Position numbers and translations under genes: made by a program. Positions 1 through 8,428 of a DNA stretch of 64,000 nucleotides are shown piece after piece (positions within the stretch are counted from its first letter, which is position 1; the number at the start of each line of letters is the position of its first letter). Origin of the DNA: Paramagnetospirillum magnetotacticum MS-1 (lineage in GTDB: Bacteria > Pseudomonadota > Alphaproteobacteria > Rhodospirillales > Magnetospirillaceae). Below the pieces are notes generated by a model that searched no databases, was not told where the DNA came from, and saw only the letters and a program-made list of their open reading frames with translations. The stretch spans positions 248,001 through 312,000 of the forward strand of contig NZ_JXSL01000027.1 in assembly GCF_000829825.1 (NCBI RefSeq), read 5' to 3'.

Positions 1-294
1 GATCGGGTGGCCCAGGCGTCGTCGCACGGTGCCGCCCAGATGGTGGTGGACGAGGCCACCTTGGTGATGCCGCTGGGAGGCGTCATCGACGTGGACAAGG
101 AACGCGCCCGTCTGGACAAGGAGATCGCCCGGCTGGAGGGCGAGATCGGCAAGGTGGACAAGAAACTCGGCAATGCCGACTTCATCGCCAAGGCGCGTCC
201 CGAAGTGGTCGAAGAGCAGCACGAACGCCGCGCCGACTGGGCGCAGGCGGTGACCAGGCTGAAGGAGGCTTTGGAGCGGCTTTCCGGCGCTTAA
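1..294 (+). CDS. valS: Valyl-tRNA synthetase, C-terminal fragment (5' end outside window)
   Basis: Only the last 97 codons are in the window; the frame is open from base 1. The segment begins with a GGVIDVDKERARLDKEI stretch and continues as a charged heptad-rich helix pair. This is the C-terminal coiled-coil arm that valyl-tRNA synthetases use to grip tRNA-Val. The catalytic HIGH/KMSKS regions would lie upstream. The apparent start at base 7 is an internal GTG codon and not a true start. The assignment rests on the tail alone but is characteristic. Confidence 0.88.
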   Translation, partial: DRVAQASSHGAAQMVVDEATLVMPLGGVIDVDKERARLDKEIARLEGEIGKVDKKLGNADFIAKARPEVVEEQHERRADWAQAVTRLKEALERLSGA

Positions 295-379
295 AGACCG
301 GAAGGCCCGCTTTCAACCCGCCGAGACTCCATCTCGGTTTCCCGCTAAGATTGGTGCGGGCTGTGCGGGAAAATTGTAG

Positions 380-2311
380 GTGATGCCTGACCTCGGCGAG
401 CGGATCACTCGGGATCTGACCACACGGTATGTTACCGTGCTGGGGGTGCTGGGCGTGGTGGCTCTGCTGTCGTTTTTCGCCCTGGCCCGGATTGTTACCG
501 ATGCTGGCGATAGCGCCGAACTGGTCCAATTGACCGGTGAGCAGCGGGTCCTGGTGCAAAAAGCGGTCTTCGAGACTCACCGGTTTCTGGTGTCTTCGGG
601 AGAGGAGCGCCAGACGGCCCGGAAATCCCTGGCCTCCGTTCTTGATGATCTGGAAGCCGGGCATCAGCGGATTTTCTTCTCCGGCTCCCGCCCGTTATCA
701 GAGCCCGCCCACGAGGTGCTGAGCGCTCCCCCCTGGAACCTAGATCGCGAGATGAAGGATTTTGTCCGTTTCGGGCGGGCGATCCTCTCCCTGCCCGACA
801 GCGTGGAGGGGCACAAGACAAATCTGGCGGGCATAGCCTTGAAGGCGGCCAACCCCCTGATGTCGGGTCTGGACGAGGCTTCAAGCCGTTTTCGCCGTGA
901 CGCCGCCGGACAATTGGGCGGCGTGGTCACTGTCCAGGGGACAAGCCTGTTTATCGCGCTTGGCCTGCTGGTGCTGTCGGCCCTGGGCGTCTTTCGCCCC
1001 ATGGTCTTACGGCTGAAGGCCGATTTTGCCGAGCGTTCCGAGGCATCGGCGCGACTGCGCGAAAGCGAGGCGCGCCTATGGCGCATCCTGGAGGAAAGCC
1101 CCGTCGGCGTATCGGTGTCGCGACGGCGCGACGGCAAGGTTGTCTTCGCCAACAGCCGGTTCACCGATATCATCGGCATGAGCCGCGACGAATTTCTCGG
1201 CTCGGCGGCGCGCGAGCATTACGTGGACGACGCCCAGCGGCAGGTGGTTTTGGCCATTTTGCGCCGCGACGGGCGCCTGGACGACGCCGAGGTGGAGTTC
1301 CGCCGCAAGAATGGAAGTCCATTCTGGAGCCTGTTGACCATCCGTCCCCTGGAATTCGAGGACGAGCCGGTCAATCTGGCCTGGATCTACGACATCACCG
1401 AGCGCAAGGCGGCGGAGCAGCAGATCTTGCTGGCTGCCAAGGTTCTGGAAACGGTGACCGAGGCCGTGGTGATCACCGATGCCGACAACCGCATCATCTT
1501 CGTCAATCCCGCTTTCACCACCATCACCGAATATTCCAAGGACGAGGTGCGGGGCAAAAACCCCAGCTTTCTGCGTTCCGGCCGCCACGATCCCGAATTC
1601 TACGCCAATCTGTGGAAGGTTCTTGCCGAGACAGGCCATTGGGAGGGCGAGATCTGGAACCGGCGCAAGTCGGGTGCCTTTTATGCCGAGTGGCTGTCCA
1701 TCAACGCTTTGCGCGACGTCAGCGGCGCCATCACCCATTTCGTGGCGGTGTTCTCCGATATCACTCACCGCAAGGAAGACGAGGAGCGCATCTGGCGTCA
1801 GGCCAATTACGATGCGCTGACCGGCCTGCCCAACCGCTCGCTGTTCCTCGATCGTCTGAGCCAGGCGGTGCGTCAGGCCAAGCGCGACAAGAAGTACTTT
1901 GCCCTGATGTTTTTGGACCTGGATGGCTTCAAGGCGGTCAACGACACTTTGGGACATGCGGCCGGTGACGTGTTGTTGCAGCAGACTGCCACCCGGCTGT
2001 ACCAGTGCATGCGGGCCACCGATACCTTGGCGCGGCTGGCCGGTGACGAATTCGTGGTCATCTTGGAAGGCGTGCACGGCCGGGACGACCCAGCCGTGGT
2101 GGCGGGCAAAATCCTGACTTCGCTTGCTGTTCCTTACGAGTTGGATGCGGGAACGGCCCATGTCCGGGGCTCGCTCGGCATTGCCCTTTATCCCGACGAC
2201 GCCTCCGACGGCCCGGCCCTGATCCGCCGTGCCGATGCCGCCATGTATGCGGTGAAGCGGGGCGGCAAGAACAGCTTTTTGTTCGCTGGCGACCTGCCGC
2301 CGGATGCCTGA
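380..2311 (+). CDS. Membrane PAS-PAS-GGDEF diguanylate cyclase
   Basis: A 643-residue inner-membrane sensor predicted to make cyclic di-GMP. The N-terminus has a membrane helix (about residues 15-38), then a helical periplasmic region containing LTGEQRVLVQKAVFETHRFL, which resembles the PilJ/nitrate-type four-helix sensor. A second membrane helix follows at about 185-205, then two PAS domains (about 225-345 and 350-470) and a C-terminal GGDEF domain (about 473-635). The signature reads AGDEF rather than GGDEF, a variant active in some enzymes. An RATD motif five residues upstream matches the RxxD product-inhibition site. There is no EAL domain. The start is GTG at 380 or ATG at 383. It converges on the hemerythrin gene, with stops 3 nt apart. 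Confidence 0.9.
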   Translation: MMPDLGERITRDLTTRYVTVLGVLGVVALLSFFALARIVTDAGDSAELVQLTGEQRVLVQKAVFETHRFLVSSGEERQTARKSLASVLDDLEAGHQRIFFSGSRPLSEPAHEVLSAPPWNLDREMKDFVRFGRAILSLPDSVEGHKTNLAGIALKAANPLMSGLDEASSRFRRDAAGQLGGVVTVQGTSLFIALGLLVLSALGVFRPMVLRLKADFAERSEASARLRESEARLWRILEESPVGVSVSRRRDGKVVFANSRFTDIIGMSRDEFLGSAAREHYVDDAQRQVVLAILRRDGRLDDAEVEFRRKNGSPFWSLLTIRPLEFEDEPVNLAWIYDITERKAAEQQILLAAKVLETVTEAVVITDADNRIIFVNPAFTTITEYSKDEVRGKNPSFLRSGRHDPEFYANLWKVLAETGHWEGEIWNRRKSGAFYAEWLSINALRDVSGAITHFVAVFSDITHRKEDEERIWRQANYDALTGLPNRSLFLDRLSQAVRQAKRDKKYFALMFLDLDGFKAVNDTLGHAAGDVLLQQTATRLYQCMRATDTLARLAGDEFVVILEGVHGRDDPAVVAGKILTSLAVPYELDAGTAHVRGSLGIALYPDDASDGPALIRRADAAMYAVKRGGKNSFLFAGDLPPDA

Positions 2312-2314
2312 TCC

Positions 2315-2746
2315 TCAGGTCAGATGCAGCACATAGGGCCGATAAGGGCGGTCCTCGGCCTTGATGTGATCCACCAGCCAGCGTTGCAGGAATTTCGCCG
2401 CCTCGATGGTGAGGTCGCGCGATGCGGTTTCGTCGTGGTCGGGGGCTGCGTCCAGCGCCTGGAAACGCTCGTAAAGCCGCTGGGCCTCCACCAGCAGCCT
2501 CACATGCTGGGCCCGATGCCCCGCCAGCCCGGGATAGCCCGCGCGGTCCAGCAGGGTTTCCTCGGCACCAAAGTGGATGCGGGTGCGCGCGATCAACTCG
2601 CCCAGGATGAGGGTCAGACGCGAAAAGGCTGCGCTCTGTCGGGCGGCGCTCAGGAAGTCGTTGGTCAATTGGAGCAAGTGGCGGTGATCGGAATCCATGG
2701 CCGGAACGCCAAGCTTCAGATCATTGGACCATTCGAGGACGGTCAT
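2315..2746 (-). CDS. Bacteriohemerythrin (non-haem di-iron O2-binding protein)
   Basis: A 143-residue single-domain hemerythrin starting MTVLEWSNDLKLGVPAMD. All seven di-iron ligands can be placed: His21, His58, Glu62, His76, His80, His126 and Asp131. It should therefore bind O2 reversibly in the cytoplasm, as an O2 store, carrier or sensor. The open frame extends 14 codons further upstream, but ATG 2746 is chosen because a GGGAG Shine-Dalgarno lies about 8 nt before it and family members begin here. Such proteins are frequent in microaerophilic magnetotactic and spirillar bacteria. The convergent neighbour is a diguanylate cyclase. Confidence 0.9.
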   Translation of the reverse strand: MTVLEWSNDLKLGVPAMDSDHRHLLQLTNDFLSAARQSAAFSRLTLILGELIARTRIHFGAEETLLDRAGYPGLAGHRAQHVRLLVEAQRLYERFQALDAAPDHDETASRDLTIEAAKFLQRWLVDHIKAEDRPYRPYVLHLT

Positions 2747-2806
2747 GCCGGATTCTCCCGCCGCATATTCAAAGAGGAAGTCTAGCACTTTCGTTTCAAG
2801 GGAGTC

Positions 2807-3442
2807 TTAACGCATGGCGCCCAGCAAGGCGTCCAGAGCCTGATGGAACATGGCCTCGGTCAGCCGGCCGGTATTGGTGTTGTAGCGAGAGCAGTGATAA
2901 CTGTCGCCCAGCACCAGCCCGCCGGGCAGAGGGTGGATGCGGCCATGGCCGAAGGGATAAGCCGCCTTCTTCAAGCCCAAGGTGGACAGCACCTGCTCGT
3001 GGGAGCCGCGCCCCAGGCAGAAGATGCCGCGCAGATTGGGCATGGCCGCGATCTCGGCGGCCAAAAACGGGCGGCATGCGGCGAACTCGGCGGGGAGGGG
3101 CTTGTTGGCTGGGGGGACGCATCGCGCCGCATTGGTGATGCGGCATCCGACCAGTTCCAGGCCATCATCGGCCGCCTGGCGGTAGTCGCCCCGTGCCAGG
3201 CCGAAATGTAGCAGGCTGGAATAGAGCAGGTCACCGGCATAGTCGCCGGTAAAAGGGCGTCCGGTGCGGTTGGCACCCTTGAGGCCGGGGGCCAGGCCCA
3301 CCACCAGCAATCGGGAATCCAGGCCGCCGAAGGACGGCACCGGGTCGTGATGCCAGCCGGGATACTGGGCCCGGTTGGCACGGCGGAACGCGGCTAAGCG
3401 CGGGCACAGCCCGCAATCGGCCTGGGGCGCGAAGTCACTCAT
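2807..3442 (-). CDS. Uracil-DNA glycosylase, family 5 (UDGb type)
   Basis: A 211-residue base-excision repair enzyme that removes uracil, and often hypoxanthine or xanthine, from DNA. Motif 1 reads GLAPGLKGANRTGRPFTGD, the family-5 form lacking the Asp/Asn catalytic water activator of family 1. The distal motif is HCSRYNTNTGRLT. N-terminal Cys11 and Cys14 (in ADCGLCPRL), with further Cys downstream, are consistent with the iron-sulphur cluster of families 4 and 5. The start codon ATG 3442 lies 1 nt beyond the NYN gene stop, so the two are probably translationally coupled. The longer open frame upstream overlaps the NYN gene and is rejected. Confidence 0.9.
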   Translation of the reverse strand: MSDFAPQADCGLCPRLAAFRRANRAQYPGWHHDPVPSFGGLDSRLLVVGLAPGLKGANRTGRPFTGDYAGDLLYSSLLHFGLARGDYRQAADDGLELVGCRITNAARCVPPANKPLPAEFAACRPFLAAEIAAMPNLRGIFCLGRGSHEQVLSTLGLKKAAYPFGHGRIHPLPGGLVLGDSYHCSRYNTNTGRLTEAMFHQALDALLGAMR

Positions 3443-3443
3443 G

Positions 3444-4007
3444 TCAGTCCACGGTATAGGGGCGGTCGTCGCGGTGCTGCTGGGCGCGGGCGATCTGGCT
3501 TTCCAGGTCCTGCAACTCGATGAACACATCGGCCTGGCGCCGCAATTCATCGGCCACCATGGGCGGCTGGGAACGGATGGTGCTGACCACCGAGACACGC
3601 ACGCCCTTGCGCTGGACCGCTTCCACCAGTCGGCGGAAGTCGCCGTCGCCGGAGAACAGAACCACATGGTCCAGGTACTGGCACATCTCCATCACGTCGA
3701 TGGCCAGTTCGATATCCATGTTGCCCTTGATCTTGCGCCGTCCCATGGCATCGGTGAATTCCTTGGTCGGCTTGGTGACCATGGTGTAGCCGTTGTAATC
3801 CAGCCAATCCACCAGCGGGCGGATGGGGGAGTATTCCTGATCCTCCATCAGGGCGGTGTAGTAAAAGGCGCGGATCAGGCGGCCCTTGCCCGCGAACAGG
3901 TTCAAGAGCTTCTTGTAGTCGATGTCGAAGCCCAGCGAGCGAGCCGCCGAATAAAGGTTGGAGCCGTCGATGAACAGGCCGAGGCGTTCGGCGGAATAGA
4001 ATTGCAT
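3444..4007 (-). CDS. NYN domain protein (LabA/DUF88 PIN-like nuclease fold)
   Basis: A 187-residue NYN-domain protein. The conserved acidic centre is visible: LGLFIDGSNLY near the N-terminus, KGNMDIELAIDVM mid-protein, and VVLFSGDGDFRRLVEAVQRKG towards the C-terminus. This places it with LabA/DUF88 PIN-fold proteins, which are predicted metal-dependent RNA nucleases. The start MQFYSAERLG at 4007 is preferred; the frame upstream is open but unlike the family. It forms a two-gene unit with the uracil-DNA glycosylase and is divergent from rpoZ. The substrate is unknown. Confidence 0.87.
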   Translation of the reverse strand: MQFYSAERLGLFIDGSNLYSAARSLGFDIDYKKLLNLFAGKGRLIRAFYYTALMEDQEYSPIRPLVDWLDYNGYTMVTKPTKEFTDAMGRRKIKGNMDIELAIDVMEMCQYLDHVVLFSGDGDFRRLVEAVQRKGVRVSVVSTIRSQPPMVADELRRQADVFIELQDLESQIARAQQHRDDRPYTVD

Positions 4008-4181
4008 GATGATCTCACTTGTCACAATGGCATGGGCCGCCTGATGCGGCGAATAATGACCTGAACGTAGGGGGGGAGGGACCATCTAGCAAGGGGGCTT
4101 TGGCAAGGGGGCTTGCTTTCCTGGCCCAAGCGACGATATAAGCTGTCTCTTTCCGAGATTGCCTGTAGACAAGGATCTTCG

Positions 4182-4562
4182 ATGGCGCGCGTTACGGTTG
4201 AAGACTGTGTACTGAAGGTTCCGAACCGCTTTGAGCTGGTGCTGATCGCTGGCCAGCGGGCGCGGGACATTTCCGCCGGGGCCAAGCTGACGGTGGAGCG
4301 CGACAACGACAAGAACCCGGTGGTGGCTCTGCGCGAGATCGCCGACGATACGGTTCCGCTGGATGGCTTGCAGAACGCCCTGATCCAGAACCTCCAGAAG
4401 CATGTCGAGGTCGACGAGCCGGAAGAGGACGAGATGGAAGGCTTCATCGCCGACCGTGATCTGGCCTTCGAGAATGTCGCCAACGAGGACGAGATGATCG
4501 AGGACGGCATGTCCATCAACGATACGGGCGCCGATTTCGACGTCGATTCCGGCGACGAATAA
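4182..4562 (+). CDS. rpoZ: RNA polymerase omega subunit
   Basis: A 126-residue omega subunit that assists folding and assembly of the beta-prime subunit. The N-terminus [20 protein letters not shown] and the downstream AGQRARDIS stretch are the standard omega signature. The C-terminal half is a long acidic tail rich in Glu and Asp, as in many alphaproteobacterial omegas. ATG 4182 has an AAGGA ribosome site. It sits directly upstream of rsh, the classic rpoZ-spoT order, with an apparent terminator between. Confidence 0.96.
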   Translation: MARVTVEDCVLKVPNRFELVLIAGQRARDISAGAKLTVERDNDKNPVVALREIADDTVPLDGLQNALIQNLQKHVEVDEPEEDEMEGFIADRDLAFENVANEDEMIEDGMSINDTGADFDVDSGDE

Positions 4563-4576
4563 GCCTGGTGTTCGAC

Positions 4577-4623
4577 ACCGCCCGCTTCCGTCTGGCAAGG
4601 CGGGGGCGGGCGGTTTCGTTTTT
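4577..4623 (+). terminator. Rho-independent terminator after rpoZ
   Basis: A 9-bp perfect stem ACCGCCCGC / GCGGGCGGT (4577-4585 with 4606-4614) encloses a GC-rich loop and is followed by TTCGTTTTT. It lies 14 bases after the rpoZ stop. Some read-through into rsh is likely, given the short gap. Confidence 0.75.
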
Positions 4624-4695
4624 GCGTTTTCCTCATTGCCCGAGGGTGGGCTCCGGTCCAAACTCAAGCTGGAGAAAGGTGAGGTGGCCTAGGCG

Positions 4696-6867
4696 ATGAT
4701 GCGCCAATTCGAACTGGTGGAACGCGTCAAGTCCTACGATCCGGGTGCGGACGAGGACGCCATCAACCGCGCCTATGTTTTCGCCATGAAGATGCACGGC
4801 TCGCAATTGCGGGCCTCGGGCGATCCCTATTTCTCCCATCCCATCGAGGTGGCGGGCATCCTGACCAAATACCGTCTGGATTCCTCGTCCATCATTACCG
4901 CCCTGCTGCACGACACCATCGAGGACACGCCCGCGACGCTCGACGATATCGAGAAGCTGTTCGGGCGCGAGATCGGCCGTCTGGTGGATGGCGTCACCAA
5001 GCTGAACCGCATCGAACTGCAATCGGACCACGCCAAGCAGGCTGAAAATCTGCGCAAGCTGGTCCTGGCCATGAGCGAGGACATCCGCGTCCTGCTGGTC
5101 AAACTGGCCGACCGCATGCACAACATGCGCACCCTTCACTACATCAAGAATCCCGACAAGCGCCGCCGCATCGCCATGGAGACCATGGAGATTTACGCGC
5201 CTCTGGCCGAGCGCATCGGCATGCAGGGCATCAAGATGGAGCTGGAGGATCTGGCCTTCGCCGAACTGCACCCGGACGCGCGCGGCTCCATCGTGGCGCG
5301 TCTGTCCTTCCTGCGTGAGCAGGGCGGCGACCTGATCGGGCGCATTCTGGATGAGCTGCGTTCCATCCTGGCCGAGCCGGGGATCAAGGCCGTGGTCTCG
5401 GGGCGCGAGAAGACTCCCTATTCCATCTGGCAGAAGATGCAGCGCAAGAATGTCGGATTCGAACAGCTTTCCGACATCATGGCGTTCCGCGTCGCCGTGG
5501 ACAATGTGGAGGATTGCTACCGGGCCCTGGGGGTCATTCACTCCAAGTATCCGATGGTTCCCAACCGCTTCAAGGACTACATCTCGACACCCAAGCCCAA
5601 CGGCTATCGTAGTTTGCATACCGGGGTGTTCGGGCCCGAGCGCCACCGCATCGAGGTCCAGATCCGAACTTCGGAAATGCATGAAGTGGCCGAACTGGGT
5701 GTGGCCGCCCACTGGAAGTACAAGAACGACAGCGGCGGCGGCAATGGCGGGAACATGACCGATGGCCGCCAGTACCGCTGGCTGCGCGAATTGCTCGACA
5801 TCCTGGAGCATGCCTCCAATCCCGAGGAGTTCCTGGAGCACACCAAGCTGGAGATGTTCTCCGATCAGGTGTTCTGCTTCACGCCCAAGGGCGACCTGAT
5901 CTCGCTGCCCCGTGGCGCCTGCCCGGTGGATTTCGCCTATGCCGTCCACTCCCAGGTGGGCGATACCTGCGTCGGCGCCAAGGTCAACGGCCGCATCATG
6001 CCGCTGCGCACCCAGCTGCAGAACGGCGATCAGGTCGACATCATCACCTCCAAGGCGCAGACGCCGAACCCCACCTGGGAACGCTTCGTCGTCACGGGCA
6101 AGGCCCGCGCCCGCATCCGCCGCTTCATCCGCACCCAGCAGCGCGCCCAATATACCGAACTGGGCCGCGCCATCCTGGTGCGCACCTTCCGCCAAGAGGG
6201 TTACGAGTACACGGAAAAAGCCCTGGAAGGCGTGCTGCGCATCTTCAAGGCGCCGTCGGCGGAGGATCTGCTGGCCCTGGTGGGCGAGGGCACGCTGACC
6301 GGCCGCGACGTGGTCTCCACCGTCTTCCCGGAACTCAAGACCCAGACATCGCGCCCAGACAACGTGGTGGCGCTGAAGGCGCGAAGCGGTAAACCGCTAT
6401 CGGATAAGAAGGACAAGGCCGGGGCGGTGCCCATCAAGGGCCTGATTCCCGGTATGGCCATGCATTTCGCCGGTTGCTGCCATCCGCTGCCCGGTGACCG
6501 GATCGTTGGCATCGTCACCACCGGCAAGGGCGTCACCATCCACACCATCGACTGCGAGAATCTGGAGCAGTTCGCCGATACGCCCGAGCGCTGGCTGGAT
6601 CTGGCCTGGGACGAGGCCGATACCGCCGCCCATCTGGGCCGTATCGATCTGGTGGTGACCAACGAGCCCGGCGCCTTTGGGGCCATTTCCACGGTGATCG
6701 CCAAGAATATGGGCAACATCACCAATCTCAAGATCACCAACCGCACCACTGACTTTTTCGAGATGCTCATCGATATCGAGGTGCGCGACGTCAAGCACCT
6801 CACCAATGTCATCGCCGCGTTGCGCGCCACGCCGGTCATCAATTCGGTGGACCGGGCCAGAAACTAG
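4696..6867 (+). CDS. rsh: Bifunctional (p)ppGpp synthetase/hydrolase (Rel/Spo homologue)
   Basis: A 723-residue stringent-response enzyme. The order is an HD hydrolase domain with HDTIEDT (about residues 70-80), a synthetase domain with RFKDYISTPKPNGYRS (about 295-310), a TGS domain (VFCFTPKGDLISLP, about 393-450), a conserved-cysteine segment (HFAGCCHPLPGD, about 593) and a C-terminal ACT domain (about 650-720). RxKD rather than ExDD in the synthetase loop and an intact HD motif indicate both activities, as for the single Rel/SpoT enzyme of alphaproteobacteria. There are tandem ATGs at 4696 and 4699. Confidence 0.96.
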   Translation: MMRQFELVERVKSYDPGADEDAINRAYVFAMKMHGSQLRASGDPYFSHPIEVAGILTKYRLDSSSIITALLHDTIEDTPATLDDIEKLFGREIGRLVDGVTKLNRIELQSDHAKQAENLRKLVLAMSEDIRVLLVKLADRMHNMRTLHYIKNPDKRRRIAMETMEIYAPLAERIGMQGIKMELEDLAFAELHPDARGSIVARLSFLREQGGDLIGRILDELRSILAEPGIKAVVSGREKTPYSIWQKMQRKNVGFEQLSDIMAFRVAVDNVEDCYRALGVIHSKYPMVPNRFKDYISTPKPNGYRSLHTGVFGPERHRIEVQIRTSEMHEVAELGVAAHWKYKNDSGGGNGGNMTDGRQYRWLRELLDILEHASNPEEFLEHTKLEMFSDQVFCFTPKGDLISLPRGACPVDFAYAVHSQVGDTCVGAKVNGRIMPLRTQLQNGDQVDIITSKAQTPNPTWERFVVTGKARARIRRFIRTQQRAQYTELGRAILVRTFRQEGYEYTEKALEGVLRIFKAPSAEDLLALVGEGTLTGRDVVSTVFPELKTQTSRPDNVVALKARSGKPLSDKKDKAGAVPIKGLIPGMAMHFAGCCHPLPGDRIVGIVTTGKGVTIHTIDCENLEQFADTPERWLDLAWDEADTAAHLGRIDLVVTNEPGAFGAISTVIAKNMGNITNLKITNRTTDFFEMLIDIEVRDVKHLTNVIAALRATPVINSVDRARN

Positions 6868-6890
6868 ACATCACTCCCAGGAGACGTCAC

Positions 6891-7196
6891 ATGCAGGAAT
6901 TTCGCATTCTGTCCATTGCCGCCGGTCTTGCCTTGATCGCTTCCGCGGCCCTCGCCCAATCCTCCGTTGATCTCGACAAGAGCTGGGGCGGTACCAAGGC
7001 GGCCGCGAAGTCGGCGGTCGGCGGGTCCTCCGTCTGCGTTCCCGGTGCCACGGTGGAGGCCTTGTCCGAAGGGGGCTGGTATCCGGCCGTGGTCCTGGAC
7101 CCGCTGCGTGACGGCCGCTGCTTCGTTCATTACGAGGGCTATGGCGCCGATGATGACGAAGCCTTGCCTCCCAACGCCATCCGGTCGCGCCGCTAA
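6891..7196 (+). CDS. Small exported protein with Tudor/agenet-like fold
   Basis: A 101-residue protein with a clear signal peptide (MQEFRILSIAAGLALIASAALAQ, cleaved after ALA). The mature part is short. Its C-terminal half, from about VCVPGATVEALSEGGWYPAV through HYEGYGADDDEALPP, has the Trp-Tyr-Pro-Ala-Val and His-Tyr-Glu-Gly-Tyr pattern of Tudor/agenet-like small barrels. In eukaryotes these barrels bind modified proteins or nucleic acids; in an exported bacterial protein the ligand is unknown. A CAGGAG ribosome site precedes ATG 6891. It lies between rsh and pdxJ, 12 bases before pdxJ, and may be cotranscribed with it. Confidence 0.75.
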   Translation: MQEFRILSIAAGLALIASAALAQSSVDLDKSWGGTKAAAKSAVGGSSVCVPGATVEALSEGGWYPAVVLDPLRDGRCFVHYEGYGADDDEALPPNAIRSRR

Positions 7197-7208
7197 GGGT
7201 CTCGTTCC

Positions 7209-7943
7209 ATGTCCAGCCGTCTTCGCCTCGGGGTCAATATTGATCACGTCGCCACCATCCGTAACGCCCGCGGCGGTCACCATCCCGATCCGGTGCGGGC
7301 GGCGCATATGGCGGCAAGCGCCGGGGCGGACGGCATCACCGCCCATCTGCGCGAGGATCGGCGCCATATCTCCGATCGGGATATGGAGCGGCTGGCCAAC
7401 GAGATCACCCTTCCGCTCAATTTCGAGATGGCCGCCACCGAGGAGATGGTGGCCATCGCGCTGCGCCACCGGCCCCATGCCGCTTGCATCGTGCCCGAGC
7501 GCCGCGAGGAGCGCACCACAGAGGGCGGCCTCGACGTGGTGGGGCAGTTCGACAGCCTGAAGCCTCTGGTCGGGCGTCTGGTCGAGGCGGGCATCCGCGT
7601 TTCCATGTTCATCGAGGCCAACCTTAAGCAACTGGACGCCTCCAAGGCCCTGGGCGCGCCGGTCATCGAACTGCATACGGGGGCCTATTGCGACGCCGAG
7701 GGCGAGGCCCGCGACCGCGAATTCGCCCGCATCCGCGAAGCCGCCGCCCATGCCCATTCCATCGGCCTGGAATGCCATGCCGGGCATGGCTTGTCTTACG
7801 ACACGGTCAAGCCGGTGGCGGCGCTGCCTTCCATCATGGAACTGAATATCGGCCACTTCCTGGTGGGTGAAGCCATCTTTGTCGGACTGGAAGCTTCCAT
7901 CCGCCATATGCGCCAACTGATGGACGAGGCGCGCCGAAGGTGA
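7209..7943 (+). CDS. pdxJ: Pyridoxine 5'-phosphate synthase
   Basis: A 244-residue TIM-barrel enzyme that condenses 3-amino-1-hydroxyacetone 1-phosphate with deoxyxylulose 5-phosphate to give pyridoxine 5'-phosphate. Diagnostic segments are [28 protein letters not shown], and the end [17 protein letters not shown]. It overlaps acpS by 4 nt, a common pairing in proteobacteria. Confidence 0.97.
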   Translation: MSSRLRLGVNIDHVATIRNARGGHHPDPVRAAHMAASAGADGITAHLREDRRHISDRDMERLANEITLPLNFEMAATEEMVAIALRHRPHAACIVPERREERTTEGGLDVVGQFDSLKPLVGRLVEAGIRVSMFIEANLKQLDASKALGAPVIELHTGAYCDAEGEARDREFARIREAAAHAHSIGLECHAGHGLSYDTVKPVAALPSIMELNIGHFLVGEAIFVGLEASIRHMRQLMDEARRR

Positions 7944-8335
7944 TCATCGGTCTCGGCAATGATCTGGTGGATATCCGCCGCATCGAGGATAGCCTGGAAC
8001 GGTTCGGCCAGCGTTTCATCGACAAGGTCTTCACCGTGGCCGAGCAGGCCACCGCTGATCGGCGGGTGGGTCAGGCGCGGGCGGGTGCCTATGCCAAGCG
8101 CTTCGCAGCCAAGGAGGCGCTGGTCAAGGCCCTGGGCAAGCAGGGCGTGGGCTGGCGCGACATGGAGGTCACCAATGATGCCGAGGGCAAGCCGCATCTG
8201 TCCTTAAGCGGCGGCGCGGCCGAGCTTCTGGCGCGGCGGATTCCCGCCGGGATGACCGCCCATCTTCACCTGTCCCTGTCCGACGACTACCCCCTGGCCC
8301 AGGCCGTCTTGATCATCGAAGCCCTGCCTGCTTGA
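7940..8335 (+). CDS. acpS: Holo-[acyl-carrier-protein] synthase
   Basis: A 131-residue phosphopantetheinyl transferase that converts apo-ACP to holo-ACP using CoA. It shows the N-terminal [15 protein letters not shown] metal-binding motif and the [12 protein letters not shown] motif. The start is a GTG overlapping the pdxJ stop (GTGA), so the two are coupled. It is followed by lepB and rnc. Confidence 0.96.
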   Translation: MIIGLGNDLVDIRRIEDSLERFGQRFIDKVFTVAEQATADRRVGQARAGAYAKRFAAKEALVKALGKQGVGWRDMEVTNDAEGKPHLSLSGGAAELLARRIPAGMTAHLHLSLSDDYPLAQAVLIIEALPA

Positions 8336-8428
8336 CATAGGGCGCGGGGGCTGGCTTGATCTCGGCGTCAAGGAATGGTCTTTCCGGATCTGATGACATA
8401 CATTTCAATGGGATAAGCGGCGCTATTC

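Noticed and set aside
4633-6195. 520-codon minus-strand frame opposite rsh
   Set aside because: It overlaps the HD and synthetase coding region and encodes only compositionally biased sequence.
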